Positions 4,697 to 6,086 of a DNA stretch of 6,086 nucleotides are shown here, piece by piece (the first letter of the stretch is position 1; every line of letters begins with the position of its first letter). The notes beneath the pieces are model-generated. The model did no database searches. It had not been told where the DNA came from and worked only from the letters and a program-made list of their open reading frames with translations. The stretch comes from an uncultured Acidaminococcus sp. (GTDB lineage: Bacteria > Bacillota_C > Negativicutes > Acidaminococcales > Acidaminococcaceae). The position numbers and the translations under genes are program-made. Location: assembly GCA_900314165.1 (NCBI GenBank), contig OMUE01000198.1, positions 1-6,086 on the forward strand. Reading direction: 5' to 3'.

Positions 4697-6041
4697 AAAT
4701 TATATCCCTGAACCCTCTCTTCTTCTCATACAGGAAATATCCGCCGCACATGAGGATTTGGGCAATGGAGGAGAGGGGATTGGCCAGGCCGATGCGGAAG
4801 ATGGATACGGGCTGGATCTGGGCCAACAGCCAGGACAGGGGTACCCGGAAGGCCATGGCTCCCAGGATGCCCTGGACCATGACGAAACGGGTCTTCTGGC
4901 AGCCGTTATAATAGCCGAAAAAGCAGAACAAGAAGCTGGTCATAAATGTATCCAGGCCATAAGCCTTCACATAGGCCGCCGCATCCCGGATCACGTCCGG
5001 ATCCTTCGTAAAGAAACTGGACAGGATATCCCCGTGGAAGAAGGCCAGGCTGCCCAGCACCAGGCCGAAGCACAGAGAAACGCCGATACCGTAACCCAGG
5101 GCTTTATTAGCTCTTGCCATTCTGCGGGCGCCTACGTTCTGGGCAATGAAGGCGGACATGGACTGCAGGAAGGCCATGGGTACCAGCATGATGAAGCCAC
5201 ACATCTTTTCCGCAATGCCGATACCGGCGGAAGCGGAAACGCCCAAGGGATTCACCAGGCTCATAATCCACAGGAAGCTGAAGCCTACCAGGATGTTCTG
5301 AGCGGCCACAGGCGCTCCTATGGAAACCATTTTCTCAATTAGGGGACGGTCCAGTTCATGGAAATCTTCTTTATAGATGTCGATGGGCAGCTTTGCCCGA
5401 CGGATGAGCAAGTAGGACAGGAATACGGAAATGCCCTGGCTGGCAATAGTGGCGATGGCTGCTCCGGCAGCGCCCAGCCCAAGTCCTGCCACGAGGGCCA
5501 GATCCCCTGCAATATTGCAGACAGCGGCGATGATGACTGTATATAAGGGCATCATGGAATTGCCCGTGCCCCGGAAAATGGCACCTAAGACGTTATATCC
5601 AACGATGAAGATGAGACCTGCGGCGCAGATGCGGACATAGTGCAGGGTAGAGGACAGTGCTTCTTCCGGTACTTCCAAAGCGTGAGAGAACAGGGAAGCT
5701 CCGAACAGCAACAGGACGGTCAGGCACAGGGCTACAGCTATGAAGAACAGGATGGTGGTGCTGATGGCTTTGCCAGCCAGTCTCGTGCGGCGTCTGCCCA
5801 GGAGATTTCCCAGCAGCACCGTGGTGCCCAGAGACAGGTTCGCGATGATTTCGGTGACCAGTTGAAGCATCTGGCTGCCTGCTGCTACAGCTGCTACCTC
5901 CTCAGGGGAAGAAAAGCGGCCCACTACCCACAAGTCCACGGCCCCGTACAAGGTCTGCAGGAACAGGGTAATCATTACAGGAATCATGAATTTTAAAAGG
6001 GGCGACAGAATAGGGCCCTGGGTAAAGTCGTTTTGACGCAT
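4695..6041 (-). CDS. MATE-family multidrug/Na+ efflux transporter
   Basis: The 448-residue inner-membrane product has the usual MATE length and about 12 hydrophobic helices in two six-helix lobes, split near residues 215-235 (KLPIDIYKEDFHELDRPL, a cytoplasmic loop). The family exports cationic drugs or metabolites in exchange for Na+ or H+. N-lobe signatures are LYGAVDLWVVGRF (31-43, with Asp36), FRGTGNSMMPLY (156-167) and NIAGDLALVAGLGLGAAGAAIAT (176-198, with Asn176 and Asp180). C-lobe signatures are APVAAQN (243-249), AQNVGARRMARANKA (300-314) and FRVPLSW (398-404). The substrate cannot be predicted. ATG 6041 has AGGAG (6053-6049) seven bases upstream. Its promoter must lie in or beyond the heptad repeat at the right edge. 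The gene is flanked on both sides by copies of that repeat, so it may have been moved or duplicated as a unit; this is inference. Confidence 0.95.
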   Translation of the reverse strand: MRQNDFTQGPILSPLLKFMIPVMITLFLQTLYGAVDLWVVGRFSSPEEVAAVAAGSQMLQLVTEIIANLSLGTTVLLGNLLGRRRTRLAGKAISTTILFFIAVALCLTVLLLFGASLFSHALEVPEEALSSTLHYVRICAAGLIFIVGYNVLGAIFRGTGNSMMPLYTVIIAAVCNIAGDLALVAGLGLGAAGAAIATIASQGISVFLSYLLIRRAKLPIDIYKEDFHELDRPLIEKMVSIGAPVAAQNILVGFSFLWIMSLVNPLGVSASAGIGIAEKMCGFIMLVPMAFLQSMSAFIAQNVGARRMARANKALGYGIGVSLCFGLVLGSLAFFHGDILSSFFTKDPDVIRDAAAYVKAYGLDTFMTSFLFCFFGYYNGCQKTRFVMVQGILGAMAFRVPLSWLLAQIQPVSIFRIGLANPLSSIAQILMCGGYFLYEKKRGFRDII

Positions 6042-6060
6042 GATGGATCTCCTTTAAAAA

Positions 6061-6086
6061 GCGAAAAGCGAAGAGTGAAGAGCGAA
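6061..6086 (+). repeat. 7-bp tandem repeat (GYGAARA)n at the right edge
   Basis: An A5 run (6056-6060) is followed by GCGAAAA (6061-6067), GCGAAGA (6068-6074), GTGAAGA (6075-6081) and GCGAA (6082-6086), and the array is cut off by the window edge. It directly abuts the ribosome binding site of the MATE gene, so it belongs to its leader or promoter region. The first 16 bases match the minus-strand copy at the end of the SGNH hydrolase gene. Confidence 0.8.

Noticed and set aside
4602..5342. 246-codon plus-strand open frame
   Set aside because: It is antisense to the MATE transporter and rich in Gln, His and Gly, typical of a shadow of a membrane protein gene.

Overview
This window looks like chromosomal DNA from a moderately GC-rich anaerobic Firmicute. 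The protein style, the strong AGGAG-type ribosome binding sites and the repeat style suggest a Negativicute of the Acidaminococcus, Phascolarctobacterium or Megasphaera kind. That placement is an impression; no rRNA or marker gene is present to confirm it.

Layout from left to right. (1) The last 17 codons of an unidentified plus-strand gene (1-55), then a bidirectional hairpin terminator (63-99). (2) A 138-bp hairpin-rich repeat element with 12-bp terminal inverted repeats (100-237, here called E1). (3) A minus-strand gene for a secreted SGNH/GDSL hydrolase (247-1629); its last codons lie inside a 7-bp tandem repeat. (4) A short divergent promoter region (1630-1763) with two interleaved sigma70-type promoters and a weak Fur-like palindrome. 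(5) A plus-strand gene for a membrane-anchored DUF2939-like protein of unknown function (1764-2795). (6) A 336-bp noncoding stretch full of hairpins and direct repeats, including a second copy (E2, 2987-3085) of the core of E1. (7) A plus-strand M20-family amidohydrolase resembling AbgB (3132-4565). (8) A convergent intergenic region built of inverted 7-bp repeats (4566-4694). (9) A minus-strand MATE-family efflux transporter (4695-6041). (10) Another array of the 7-bp repeat running off the right end.

The protein-coding genes are ordinary accessory or housekeeping types and do not form an obvious pathway. The SGNH hydrolase and the DUF2939-like protein are both predicted to act outside the cytoplasmic membrane and share one divergent control region, so they may be co-regulated. 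The amidohydrolase and MATE transporter are convergent and need not be related.

The most interesting content is noncoding. A degenerate 7-bp repeat (GYGAARA)n occurs at five gene boundaries. A structured hairpin element occurs twice, each time downstream of a gene and in the same orientation relative to that gene's transcription. The two copies show a compensatory base-pair change, identical stem spacing and nearly identical loop length, while the loop sequences differ. I saw no rRNA, tRNA, CRISPR array, transposase or phage gene.
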